Assembly (NCBI RefSeq): GCF_052857255.1
Contig: NC_135505.1
Location: 65,197,649 to 65,261,648, forward strand
DNA length: 64,000 bases
Direction of reading: 5' to 3'
Origin: Amblyomma americanum
Taxonomy: Eukaryota > Arthropoda > Arachnida > Ixodida > Ixodidae
Shown here piece by piece: positions 40,929 through 54,519 of this stretch; position 1 is the stretch's first letter; each line of letters starts with the position of its first letter. The translations under genes and the position numbers were made by a program. The notes under the pieces are model-generated. The model saw only the letters and a list, made by a program, of their open reading frames with translations, did not search any database and was not told where the DNA came from.

Positions 40929-43547
40929 CAGATGACGGCCTGCTCATCAAATTTAAGCGTGCTCTTGCAGTGACCCTCAGTCGCAGATTACCGGCGATAT
41001 AAATAAACAGTGCTGTTTGAAAGTTGGACACGTTCGCACTTTCCACGCGCCTCTACTGTGCTTTGGCAGCGTTGAGGTGGCCCATTGGTCTCCAACATTT
41101 GTAAGTTCTTATCACAACTGGGATCGCTAACGTCGCTTGAAATAATCATAAGCAAACGGATTTGTAAATTTTCCGCACAACTGAAAATACCAGCACTGTC
41201 TCTGTCATATGAGTTTACACACACGTCATGACTATGTAGCTTGTTGACGGCTCGGAAGCAGGCAATGACATGCGGAAAGTGTTAGCACAGAAGTAATGAC
41301 ATCAAAACTGATGCATAAGTTCATCTGGTCAAGTAGTTAACAGTATCGCGCGACAACTGTCACCCCCGCTTGTCTGCGCCACTCTACGCCTTGAAAATGT
41401 GCTAAGAAGAAAGGAACACATTGGTCGCATGATAGTGTCGCCAATTGTTGGCCGGTTTATATTTCGGGATATGAAAGCCATCGCTCTTGCATCGTTGTGC
41501 GTTGAGAGCGCATAAAGCCCAAATATGATTTGCTAACAAAGAGGAGAGCGAGTAACTGTACACATGTTTGTATTATTTGCCCTTGTGTAAAGCCCTCAAT
41601 TAGAGTGCGGGATGTCAATCTTCAGTGGCTGTGCATTATGTTCTTGGAACGCCACCATAATTGTGGTGATTATCTAGCAGAGTAGTATGCCACGGATCAT
41701 GCGTAAGGTGCGTTAAATTTATCGGGCAGCGTGCTAGTTCCGTAGTAACCGCCGGTGATTCTCGTAGCGGTGATGGAAGCTGCTATAATCTGCGCTAACG
41801 AATTTTAGTAAAGCTTTAATAAAACCGGCCTTTAAAAGAGAATGAGCTATGTGTTCTCAATATAATAAAAATAACATTTTGTGCTCTTTTTTTAGGGCAC
41901 AGCTCAAAACAAACACGACTTAGGGTCTTTGCTCACCAGCTTTATACGCGCATCATACATGCACGATGCCCCTCGTTGATGAATCTGACGTGCTGATCTC
42001 TAGTATAAAATTTCATAAATACCATGGTAGATTATATCTCTATGCCAAGAGGCACATTCCACAAAGGTATCCTATGCAACCTGCATCGTTTCGTCAACAA
42101 GCAATTCTTATTCACTTCAGAATAAGTCTCCTATCTGCTGATAGAGCTCACAATACTTCACCTTCTCGAAAATATTACCTTTATCTGTGGTTGCTCTCCG
42201 TTTACAATTATTTCAACTTCACTTTAAAAGGCCTTGATGTAACCAATCAAAGAATGAAAACGTCGCTCGAGTCGTTAAGATTGATCCTAGATTTTGAACC
42301 TCGATTTAGTAGGTCATTTTATTAAAGCATAAAAATTCTCTAAAAATAATCGAACAAACTATTTATTCAATTGCCTGCAGTTATACAAAAAATGTCTTTC
42401 GTCACGCGTAATGTTCGTGTCGCAATGGTAGTGCAAAGCTTAGGCCCAAGGCGTATAATAAATACATGCCAGAAACTTTATGAAATGCAATAAATCTAAA
42501 CATAATGTGTGCAAAAAGCATTAAAACTTCTGTATTGAAATATTTAGCTCTACTTAACATATTCAGCACCTATCCAGTAGACTCCGAAAGTAGTTTTATG
42601 TATACTGTAAAGTCTGTATTGACCAGAATCATCCGTCACTCTGAGTGGACGAATTTTTTATTCTTGCACTGCTGGACCTCAAGCTACCACTTAAGCTATC
42701 CTAGCAACTTTGCGTCCCAGGCCGATTTCCTGAACATCACTAGAAACAAAACAGTCAGCTCACTATTTATCCTGCCGCTACTTGTCAATACGTTAAGAAC
42801 ATCCTTAATGCTGTTGTGGTTGTGTCGTATGTATGTTTGCGAAAGATGAGCTAAGTTATGCAGGCAGAATTGAAGGCTGAACAAAGCATTGAATAATTTG
42901 TTTATTTTTGCATACATTTGCATGCCCACAAGTACGGCCATAGAAAATCGCAAACTTGCCAGATGTACAGTATAAAATAAGTGAAGTTGTGAAGCACCTC
43001 TTGTTGCGCATGACATAAAGAGCTAAATGAATGGCACATATTTGGGCCAACAATGTCGTATAGCGCAGAACCAGGCATTCAGCCACAAAGTTTATCTGAC
43101 GCAGCTAGAATCAAGGAGGCATGCGCGAAGTATTGCCTTCGCGTGGCGAACGGACAGAAAACTACGATACAGCACTCGGGAACGTGAAAGCAATAAAAAC
43201 TTCAACAAAAAATCGTCACAGTACAACAAGACGCATGCACTCTTTCGCTTAATGGTTGGCTGAATACGTGGCCGCTTAGTAAAGCATTTTCACGTGTAAA
43301 ATTCATTAAAAATGAAACAGATCTTGCTCACGATAAGGCACGGCGTTACGTTGCATGGAAATTCAGCCATGCAAGCGTCCAAGGACATTTCGCCTCAACA
43401 GCCGCTGAGAGTCTCTTACGCAAGAGCAAATATTGCCGTGAGGAATAGTCGGCCTAGAGCTGATCCATCGTCGCCTACGGAAGGCGTAGACAATGCACTG
43501 TCATCATCCGCCATGGAACCTACCCCACATTCTACGGGCCATGTGAG
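40929..43547. other. No gene recognised between the two related frames
   Basis: About 2.6 kb, mostly AT-rich. A minus-strand frame of 78 codons (40988-41224) lies just upstream of the first related gene and could be a 5' exon, but nothing shows it. Other short frames are unsupported. Confidence 0.4.
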
Positions 43548-44185
43548 TTATGATATCTTACGTCCAGCAATCATTCCGCGGCCCGAACAAGGGTGGTGAA
43601 GGCGCCTTGAGGCGAGATCTGCACCCGCACGGCATAGCCGCGCAACTCGCCTTGGAGAGCGGTATGTATACTCGCCACCGAAGTGTTCTACCCAATGAGT
43701 GGAAAGCCATAAGGGGCCGTCCATGCCACAGGGCAACGTAGACCATGCACCTGCTGCTCCGAGGACCTGCCATCCGGGTCTTCCGTCCGTAGGCATGCGT
43801 TGACTCGCGGTCCAAGCGAGGGTCGCATCGCGGTCGCCGATTCTCACTGCGGCCGCCAGGTGCCGCAACAGCTGGATGCTGTCGTCGTTCGTCGGTTCTG
43901 AACGAAGGCGACAAAACTGCCATGTCCGGACATTCTGCAGCGGTATCAGCCAGCAGCGATTCCATGATTTGCAGTACAGGCGCTCTTCGAAGGGTTTTGT
44001 GACGAGGATAGCTTTGAAATCGCGTCTGGGATGCTGTGGAGGGACTGCTCTCGAAGGCGCGGAAGCCACCGAATATCGGCGTTACGTAGAAGGCCTAGTT
44101 TCTCTGCTGTCAGGTCGTTAGGCATCATATGCGGCTCAATAACTCGTTGGCTGGCAACGTTGGTGGCAGGGTAACTTGCAACCAA
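43548..44185 (-). pseudogene. Uncharacterised protein, member 2 of a local pair (frameshifted)
   Basis: The start frame (44185-44010) reads LGLLRNADIRWLPRLREQSL and SIPDAISK. A frameshift near 44010 leads to AILVTKPFEERLYCKSWNRC, VRTWQFCRLRSEPTND and IQLLRHLAAAVRIGDRD. This aligns with member 1: L-x2-L-x3-D-[IL]-R-[WY]-L, then [IF]P-x-AI-x2-A, RL-[YW]-x3-W-x-R, W-x-F-x2-LR-x2-PT, and LLR-x-L. Further downstream another frame shift near 43660 would give a YT-x-LQGELRGYAVRV end, comparable to the YTLKG of member 1. At least two frameshifts, so probably a pseudogene, or intron-containing. Confidence 0.5.
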
Positions 44186-45589
44186 TTATAGCTTTGCTTG
44201 AGATGGCAGTCCCACTACTGTTTCCACGACTATACGTTGTACGGTTGGAGAATGAGTGCGAGGAGCTGTGCAGTCGGCGCGGAGTGTTACCTTGTCGCAG
44301 GCTGCTTAGAAGTGTGTTCTATGTAGGTGGTGTAAGTGCGAGTAAGGTTTTTATTATGAACTCAAACGTCAATATCAGTGCTAACGTCAGCGCTCTGACT
44401 GCATACTGGCAGGCTTGCAAGCTGGTGAAGAATCTTTCAACGCCAATTGTGAGTACTAAGGTGGCGCTTTGTCAGTGAACATCTTGGCTCATCGTGCTGG
44501 TTTCAGGGGAGAAACGAACTTCATACACCAAAGCTTTGAAATAGTAGATGGGGAAAAAATGGTGAGTATACTTGAAGCTCTGTGGAGAAGAGTTTTTCTA
44601 CGGATTATATAATCAGGTTCCAAACCGCTGAACCGTGGTCGACAACTCCTGTTTTCTATTACGTTATCTGAAGCGCGATTGTAAACTTGAATGCTTTTTT
44701 TTTCAGATTTCACTTTTTCGCCGAGCACTCAGTAAAATACAACAGGAAGCTCTGTCTTGACATAAGCGTCGAATTCTTGTAATTTGAACACCAATTCACT
44801 GACATTCAGCTCACGCCTTAAGCTTGCGCGTTTTTTATGAGGAACAACGCTTTTGCAATAGTCTCTTCCGATGTGTTCAAATGTATCTCTGATGGAAGTG
44901 CTAAGTAAAATTCTGTTTTCTTTCTGTTTTTAGCTTGAACTTCCGTTGAGTTCTAGACAAACTTGTTTATTTCCGAGAACGGCGCAGTCGCACAGAAAAG
45001 AGAACTTGATGACTGAACGATTTTACTCATCGTAATGAGCAATCACCCATCGTAATGAGAGGCCTGTGTGGTCTAGAAACAGGAATGCGTGTAAAATAAC
45101 GCGAATTTTATCGCATTTCTGGAGTGAAACATTTTTAGATGGCGGCAACCGCTGAAGGCTGAGGTTTCCTGGTTTAAAGCATACAAAATCTTTAGGACGA
45201 AAAACTAGGCTAGTTTCAACATGCTCACAATGAAAAAATCAACGCAAAAAATGCGTGCGATTTACTGGTCTTCGTCTTTTGCGCTGGTTTTTTTTTTCAA
45301 TATGAACATAAATATTTTCACTATTCAGAGAAGCCCCTCTTGTCATTACTACGCTGAAATTAGTCGATATGGGGTTATTTCATTTAATTTTCGTAGTCGT
45401 TTCTAAGCTTTTCTCTACCGGCTGCAGTACTGAAGTCAGACGGAATTGCATGCGTTTGCATTTCCAGATGCCGTATCAAGTGTACTTCTCATCATTCTGA
45501 TTAAGTCTCAAGACAGCGCCAAACTGCAAGACAGAATTCTGGTACGAAATCATTGGCAGAGCCGTGAATTATTAAATTTGTCACAAAAT
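44186..45589. other. No gene recognised
   Basis: About 1.4 kb of AT-rich sequence with short, unsupported frames on both strands. No repeats or RNA genes recognised. Confidence 0.5.
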
Positions 45590-45822
45590 TTGGTTCATGG
45601 TTTATGAGGGCGTAACGTCCCAAAGCTACTCTGGCTATGAGAGACGCCGTAGGGCTCCGGAAATTTCGACCACCTGAAGTTGTTTAACGTGCACTGGCAT
45701 GTCACAGTACACGGGCCTCTAGAATTTCGCCTCCATCGAAATTCGACCGCCGCGACCGTCATCGAACCCGCGTCTTTCGGTCCAGCAGCCGAGCGCTATA
45801 ACCACTCAGCCACCCTGGCGGC
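45590..45822 (-). mobile_element. Ruka-type SINE, near full length
   Basis: On the minus strand: head GCCGCCAGGGTGGCTGAGTGG...GGGTTCGATGACGG, body GGCGAAATTCTAGAGGCCCG and CAGTGCACGTTAAACAAC, 3' block GTCTCTCATAGCCAGAGTAG and TTTGGGACGTTACGCCC, ending ATAAACCATGAACCAAA. Order and size match the copy at 35117. Confidence 0.85.
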
Positions 45823-46470
45823 CCTTATCACAAAGGAGAAAATTTTTCGATGACTAGGCTTAACGGTAATCCGGTTTTTACGTCCAGCTGCTGCAGTAGT
45901 TGGACCGTACGCGACCACATACAGAAAACGTAGAAATGACATCCGCCTTATGTTCGCTCGCGCCGCATAGGATAATCTGATGTAAAGTTCAACCAACGCT
46001 GCTGCTGCCCTGCCTCACAGCCTGCGTTAACCTTTATCGAGAAGGCAACGCGGCATTCGATGCGGCTATGAGTTTCCGTGCTCGCTTCCCACTAAGAATT
46101 ATTGAGTTTTGAATGCGACCGGTGCGACTTTTTTATGTTTTTCTGTTCGTGCGATGCAGAAAGACCACACAGAGATGGCTGTAACCGCTCACCGCCCCCA
46201 GTGATGCGAGCAGATTATAATTGGCTGATGGAGACGACGTATGTATCGCTGGTTTTATTAGGGCAGCAGAAGAGGCGCCGGCTTTCATTCAAACAGGCAG
46301 CGTCCTGGGGCTAAATCTCAGGGTTGCCAGTACAAATAACATCGGCAAAATTGTTTAAAAAAAAAAAAAAGAACTGAGGGAGCAGTGATTTCCATGGTGG
46401 GGCCAGCGGTTATGGGAGCAGTTTTTCCCGCTGATCCAACCTATAGACTTGTTTGCGTATTTCGCTGCTC
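45823..46470. other. No gene recognised
   Basis: Spacer with a poly-A run at about 46358-46371. Short frames only. Confidence 0.5.
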
Positions 46471-46479
46471 GGTTTGCTG

Positions 46480-49075
<2,596 letters not shown>

Positions 49076-49117
49076 CCCTGCAGTGGGTGTAGTAAGGCTG
49101 ATGATGATGATGATGAA

Positions 49118-50340
49118 TAAAAGAAGGGCGAATCTTGTTTAACGTCGATGTTGACGGTCAAGTGATTATCTAATGGCCAGGTCACTGCAAAAGCCTTAGA
49201 AGCTTGACTTTGCAAAGATAACCAAATAATCAGGTCCTTCTAAGCAGAGTTACTAGCTGCTTTAGGCTCAACAAACGTCTTCCGTCAAACTGACAAAGAG
49301 AAAATGTAATAAATTCATATTCTATTTAAGCAGTTTCCTTTCTCTTGTGGAGTAGGCAACGTTATCGAAGGCAAGAAATAGTTTCACACGCTGTATTTGC
49401 TCCATTCAACGCGCAGTTTGTGCATGAAAATTCAACCTCAAAGCCGCTAACGGTTACAAACGAATTCCAAAGAAAAGCGGCTACGGACAGCTCCAATCTC
49501 ATTTCCATAACCAGACGTCGTGTAAGTCTTTCCATGTTCACATAATTTTGCGGCTTGGTAACGTTACGCGCAGGGGCGCACATTGCCGTGTGTAAGCACG
49601 GCTCTTTTCAGAACAATTGCAATCTCAAACACGAGCGCGGAGCAGCGCGTACTGCGTTTCCTATTTAGGCGCTCGTCTCTACCAGCATAAACAGAGCTTC
49701 ATGTTTACATAGAAATAATTCTTATCAAAAATAGCTTCGTTAAAAAAAATTCGGCTGGGATACCTAAGACTGCTGGCAGCATTGTTCCTGGATCCACTGA
49801 CACCCTTCCTCACACAAACCACCTCCCCCCCCCCCCACACACACACTCACACCTGCGTACACCACCCGGAACGCTGTACGAGGGCCAGTTGCATCACAAT
49901 TTCGATAAGAAGGCCTGGGATGGAGTACAATAGAAAAATCGTCTTTTCGAATCCCTTCGTCGCCTTTTCGAATCCACACCGAAAGGTATGCTGCACGGCA
50001 AGTGACTGCGTAACAGGTTTGCTAAGAATGTCCCAAAAACTGGCGCTATGTGGAGGTCGGCCAGTGTTGAATATATATATAGAAGAACGACATCTATCAC
50101 ATCACCTGAAGTGGCGGTGCTCGGCTTTCTGTGCACGTCCTACGGCTGCTTGCTGACGTGAGCTTATTTTTCTTGCCATCGCTGGAATTTTTTGTACCAT
50201 CTTCGCGTACATACGCGAACAAGCCGACAGATTTTCATGTTAAGGGACTGGAAACGCTAGCGCTTTTTAAATTCTAACTACGCGTCGCATAAGCAACTAA
50301 CGTGCGCTGGCGGTTGCTTTCCCAGACAACCGGTAGTTAG
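49118..50340. other. No gene recognised; C/CA microsatellite
   Basis: About 1.2 kb without a supportable gene. A C-run followed by CA repeats lies at about 49823-49852. Confidence 0.5.
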
Positions 50341-50550
50341 CGTGAAAGAAAACTTAGGAGGCAAATGAGAAATTACCGGTTAAGAAAAAAGTTAAACAGA
50401 GCTTTGTGGAAAAGAGGGATGCTGAAGCAATCGGCACTAGGAACATACACGATATTTAAGCAGGAAACCAGCGATAAGGAACACATACAGATGATGAGAC
50501 GAGGCACACTGCAGGCGCTGAAATTACAACTAAACTTAGCTCGAAAGTAA
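50341..50550 (+). pseudogene. Fragment of a LINE C-terminal region (tentative)
   Basis: An open frame of 61 codons reads LRKKLNRALWKRGMLKQSAL and GTYTIFKQE. The text reminds me of the tail of tick LINE polyproteins that ends in a CxxC-H-C finger; the fragment at 63205-63590 would be the next part of such a tail. No catalytic domain is present here. Confidence 0.35.
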
Positions 50551-50679
50551 GCAGTCAATTTATACAGTATACACACACACACAAGCGCGCGCGCAATGAC
50601 GTCTTGTCAAAGACAGATGTACTGCAATCACCCACATGCGATAGAAAAAAGGAATATGAAGCAACCTTAAAAGGCACAC

Positions 50680-52505
50680 GCGTTCTCGTCAACCCCGCTT
50701 TCTAGAGTGAAGCCAGCTTGTTTCCCTGCAAGAGAAGTTAATCGATGTTTTGCTCACGCATCCATCGCCCTTTCTGAGAATGTGCAATGCCTCAGAAATC
50801 TCTCTTGTGCGCTGGTCATCATGTACAAATAGCACTGTAGTATCAACAAAAAACGGAGAACATTTACACGCGAGGAAGTGTTGTGCTACATTTCTTTTTT
50901 ATTTGCTGCTGACGGAATTGGCATGTTCTGCGAAGCGAAGATTGATGCACCGCCCGGTCTGTCCGTTGTGTATACGCCCGCAAGACGAAGGGATGAGACA
51001 CACCGCGCCTTTCTTACGTGTAAAATATTTGTTCAGATGCTTATTTATGCATTGCTTACTAATCTTCCCCTCGTGTTTCCTCTGTACAGCAGCCCCTACT
51101 TTTCCCAATTTATTGGGAGCTGAAAAAAGCAAGCTTACTCTCTAAAGGGCCCCTACTATTTTAAGCTGGTGAGACAGGGCGTGAATGTAGGGCATAACCG
51201 CCAGTTTTCTTTCTTTAGGACCAGAGCGGTGTTCTGAGGGGATCACGGATGTCTTCACCATTCTAGACACCTTTTCCGCAGGGGACACGATAAGAGCTTC
51301 CGGGTAGCCTGCATACCTGCACCTGCTGACCTGTGCGAGGAGGAAGAATTCTATTCTATGGGGCCAAGGTTTCTTCATGGCCAGAGCAATACGGTTCTTA
51401 ACAATATCAGTTTTTATATGTTTTCAATAGAAAGTACTGTAGTTGAGCAGAGTTTTCTCGCTCTGAAGAGAGTACTCACAAAAGACATGCTCAGGTTTAA
51501 AGGTTAGTTTTAAACCGAGAAACTGCAAGTATCTTTGGTGAGGAACTTCATGTGCTCACTCTGCTGCAGACCCACTGCAGGAGAAATACATCAAGAACGT
51601 GAGAAATAAATCACGGGCATGAAGATCTGCCTAGTATCAAAAATCGTCGACATAACAGAAAATATGAGTGCTACTTCCCCCGCTCTTTCCCGCTAATCTG
51701 TCAACCTTCACTAGAAAAATGTTACTAAGAATGGGAGCAACCTTCGGACCTATGCAGACCCCAGATTTTTTGGAACAAATCTGACCATCGCACGCTACAT
51801 ACGTGTTGTTCATGTAAAAAACCAACAGTTTCAAGAAGGATGCAGTACAGAGTGAGTTGATCACATTTCTCTAGAGCGGTCGAGCTCACAGTCCGGTGGA
51901 AATAAAGCAAATTATAAAGTAGGTATTGACATTCAGCGAAAATGCTAGCTCTGAAGAGCAGCCTAATATTCATGTGAAATGCACACACACCAGCGCCTTA
52001 CCCTCAGCAGGGCAGCTGCGATAAGATTTAACTTCATTTGATCCGCAGCACACCGCTCGAGCGCTGCATTCATCATTGTAGCTGTGTAGCACTCCTGAAC
52101 ATACTGCATAAATTGGACATGTGGAAGGGAGTAAAATAAATCAATAAAATTAATACTAAAACCCAGGCTTTTGGCAGGATTCTCGTTCAGGAGAAGGTTT
52201 GCGAGGGCCTCCGAGGTGGAAAGAATCATCTGCCACAAGTTATGATCGCTAACGATAGTTCTGAACGGTACGTTTGGTTAATAGGTTTTGGCTGTAAAGA
52301 AACTTTCTAGTACAGCGGATTAACCCCATTCACCTTTCTTGCCAAACCCTCGAGAATAACTCTCTGAAGTAAAGCCAAAGCCTTCTGCTGGCAGCGAGAT
52401 GGATTGCCTTTAACAGCTCTAAAATTCTTTAGCACCGTATCATGTGCTTTCTTAAAAAACGCATTCTCATCGTCTGCACTAGAACTTTTCTTCACAGCCA
52501 AAACT
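50680..52505 (-). mobile_element. Penelope-like element (PLE), minus copy
   Basis: On the minus strand, an RT of Penelope type is followed by a GIY-YIG endonuclease, the domain order of EN-containing PLEs. The 5' end (52505) faces another PLE fragment in the opposite orientation starting near 52535. Stops and frameshifts throughout. Confidence 0.85.
50690..52501 (-). pseudogene. PLE reverse transcriptase plus GIY-YIG endonuclease, minus copy
   Basis: N-terminal part: NAFFKKAHDTVLKNFRAVKG and QQKALALLQRVILEGL (52501-52307). RT: LLNENPAKSLGFSINFIDLF with YSLPHVQFMQYVQEC (catalytic-Asp motif region; near 52130), KKSGVCIGPKVAPILSNIF, and the intact catalytic FCYVDDF (51637-51660). Thumb: THEVPHQRYLQFLGLKLTF, CEYSLQSEKTLLNYS, PHRIEFFLLAQVSRCRYAGY. 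Endonuclease: CLIPSSCGRIHNGQTGRCIN and FAEHAN (about 50920-51010), where GIY-YIG is seen as an AVCLI...IHNGQ variant. C-terminal text continues to 50690 in shifted frames. PLEs use this EN to nick target DNA. Inactive. Confidence 0.85.
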
Positions 52506-52534
52506 CAAACGAAATGTACAGTTAAGAACTATTG

Positions 52535-52845
52535 TTTTTGAGCATAACTCGTGGCAGATGGTTGTTTCCACCTATTTTCCAAGCCCCTTTCGAGCCTTAA
52601 GGTTAATGACCTGTTTTTTATTCCCAACTTGGAGGTCCTCGCAAAGGTTCTCCTGAAGGAGGATCCTGCCAGAAGCCTGGGTTTTAGCATTGCTGTTGAT
52701 TTATTCTACTCGCTTCCACATGTTCAACTTATGCACTATGTTCAGGAGTGCATCACAGATGACAATGATTAATGCAGTTTTCAAAACAGCTGTGGAATTA
52801 GTTCTGCGTCCTTCTTGGAATTTTGTTTTACCTTAACAACACGTT
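52535..52845 (+). pseudogene. PLE fragment, opposite orientation (RT start only)
   Basis: The plus strand reads NLEVLAKVLLKEDPARSLGF, then DLFYSLPHVQLMHYVQECIT, matching the minus copy at 52238-51963. It stops near 52845, where LINE 5' UTR sequence begins. It faces the minus copy head to head with about 30 bp between. Confidence 0.8.
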
Positions 52846-53054
52846 CCCCGCAGGGGCGCGTCTCCAGCTTGCAGGCGTTGGTGAGTGGAGACAGCACGGG
52901 TTCCCAAGCATCCGCAGGGACATATCCGCAAGGGGATTATGGTGAACAGTGCATCACCACGGAGCCGAGCACCCGCGCCTAGCGGTGCGTGGCATCATCG
53001 TGTCCGGGGAAAAGGGGATCCTAGTAGTTGAGCCGATGCCGAGCGCTTTGACCT

Positions 53055-53789
53055 TTAAAGGGACTATGCAATATATTAATTGAGATTACGTAAAGCAGAC
53101 AAAAGATAGGCATTGCATCACTCGTCACCCCAATGCAAGAATTTTTAAGCTGGCATCAATAACAACGAAGATACAGAGGATTAAAAATTCTGCTCTTCAT
53201 CTCTCCCCTCAACTCGTACACGCGAGGCACCAGACAAAAAAAAAGAAAACAGCTCTGGGACTGGGCCCCGCCCATGATCACGTCATCCGCTGACGTTCCC
53301 TTTGCAACTTCCGGTTGTCGCACCCAGCGCCCCAGCAGCAGCATCGGCGGCGTGATTGCGACGCGCGTCGGGTTTCGTTGCTTGTCGTTTGTTGTAGTTA
53401 GCAATAATTGAAACCATATAAACGAAGGCAATGCCCTGGCTCGCGCTTGACCGAGAGGGTCGCGCGGCGGCACGAGCAGACGATTTTCACGGCTACCGGA
53501 AGTGTGCCCGTGACGTCGTGGCTGCCGTGGCTTCAGCGAATGAGAGCGTGTGGTGGCCTGGCGACGTCATTGGTAGTGTGACGTCTTTGTTACACGATTT
53601 TAGTTACATAATCGGTCACTACGATCACACCAATCGGCCCGCGAATTTCAAAAAACACGGTTTTTAAAAATTCACAAATTGCCGGCTCAGCTCCGAAGAC
53701 TCATACGTTTTGTGAATGCTCACTAGCATCATTTTAAAGCATCGAAAACATTTACAAGCGACTTTGAATTTTTTGCATAGTCCCTTTAA
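53055..53789. mobile_element. MITE with 13-bp TIRs and TTAA target duplication
   Basis: Left end TTAA-AGGGACTATGCAA (53055-53071), right end TTGCATAGTCCCT-TTAA (53773-53789). Inverted ends match for 13 bp beyond the TTAA duplication. The 735-bp unit has no transposase; its middle is CpG-rich. TTAA duplication is typical of piggyBac-type transposition. Removing it restores GCTTTGACCTTTAAGGCCCC in the LINE 5' UTR. Confidence 0.75.
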
Positions 53790-54142
53790 GGCCCCTCGGT
53801 GGACTCAGCACACCACTTTGGCCCCAGCTTCTTGTAGACGGCACCTCCAGCCTGACCCGACCGGGGCAAATCGGCAATCGCCTTTTCCTATTCCCTTCTC
53901 TATCTTTAACTTTCCTACCCCTTTCTCAAAACTATCCTATCTCTTTCTCATTTCTTCGTTTTTCTTTTTTTCCTGGGGGCGAGGTTAACCATGTGTGGCC
54001 AACCACCCTGAGTTGTGTCATATGTGGTTATAGTCGAGGTGTACAGCTGGCGTGGCCAGGACTTGCTTGCAATTTCCTATCCTGTCCCCTTGTTGGGTTT
54101 CATGGTGCGCGGCTGGTACCACGGCCGAACAACACTTATTCT

Positions 54143-54490
54143 ATGGCTCCTCCCCCTTCACAAAATGATCGCGCTCAAAAAAGAATCCGGACCGATGTGA
54201 CCACCCCCTACCTTCAGAAGTCCAAGGAATCTTTCCCGAACTGTCACCTCGTTTACAGCGAAGCAACAAATAAGAGCGCCCGAACAACATCCCCATTCAT
54301 AGCCAAATGTCTATCGGAGAAGGCCTGAAATATGTACACGAGCGACATTCCCGCTGTCCTCCAGCGACTCTTCTGAGGCGGTGAATGTACCATCAGGCAC
54401 GCCCATCCTGCACGGGCGCAACAGCTCACTTGATCGTCAAAACAGAGAGAGTACCCGAATTCCGGGTCCCCCTAATCAAGAAACCTAGGT
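54143..54490 (+). pseudogene. LINE family H ORF1, internally deleted
   Basis: Starts MAPPPSQNDRAQKRIRTDVT and continues NKSARTTSPFIAKCLSE before a stop at 54326. It then jumps to a C-terminal RESTRIPGPPNQET-like end. The middle, where RNA-binding domains and zinc knuckles would lie, is missing. ORF2 begins about 30 bp later. Confidence 0.65.
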
Positions 54491-54519
54491 ACCCACTTCT
54501 TCCATGAAAAACAATCTGC

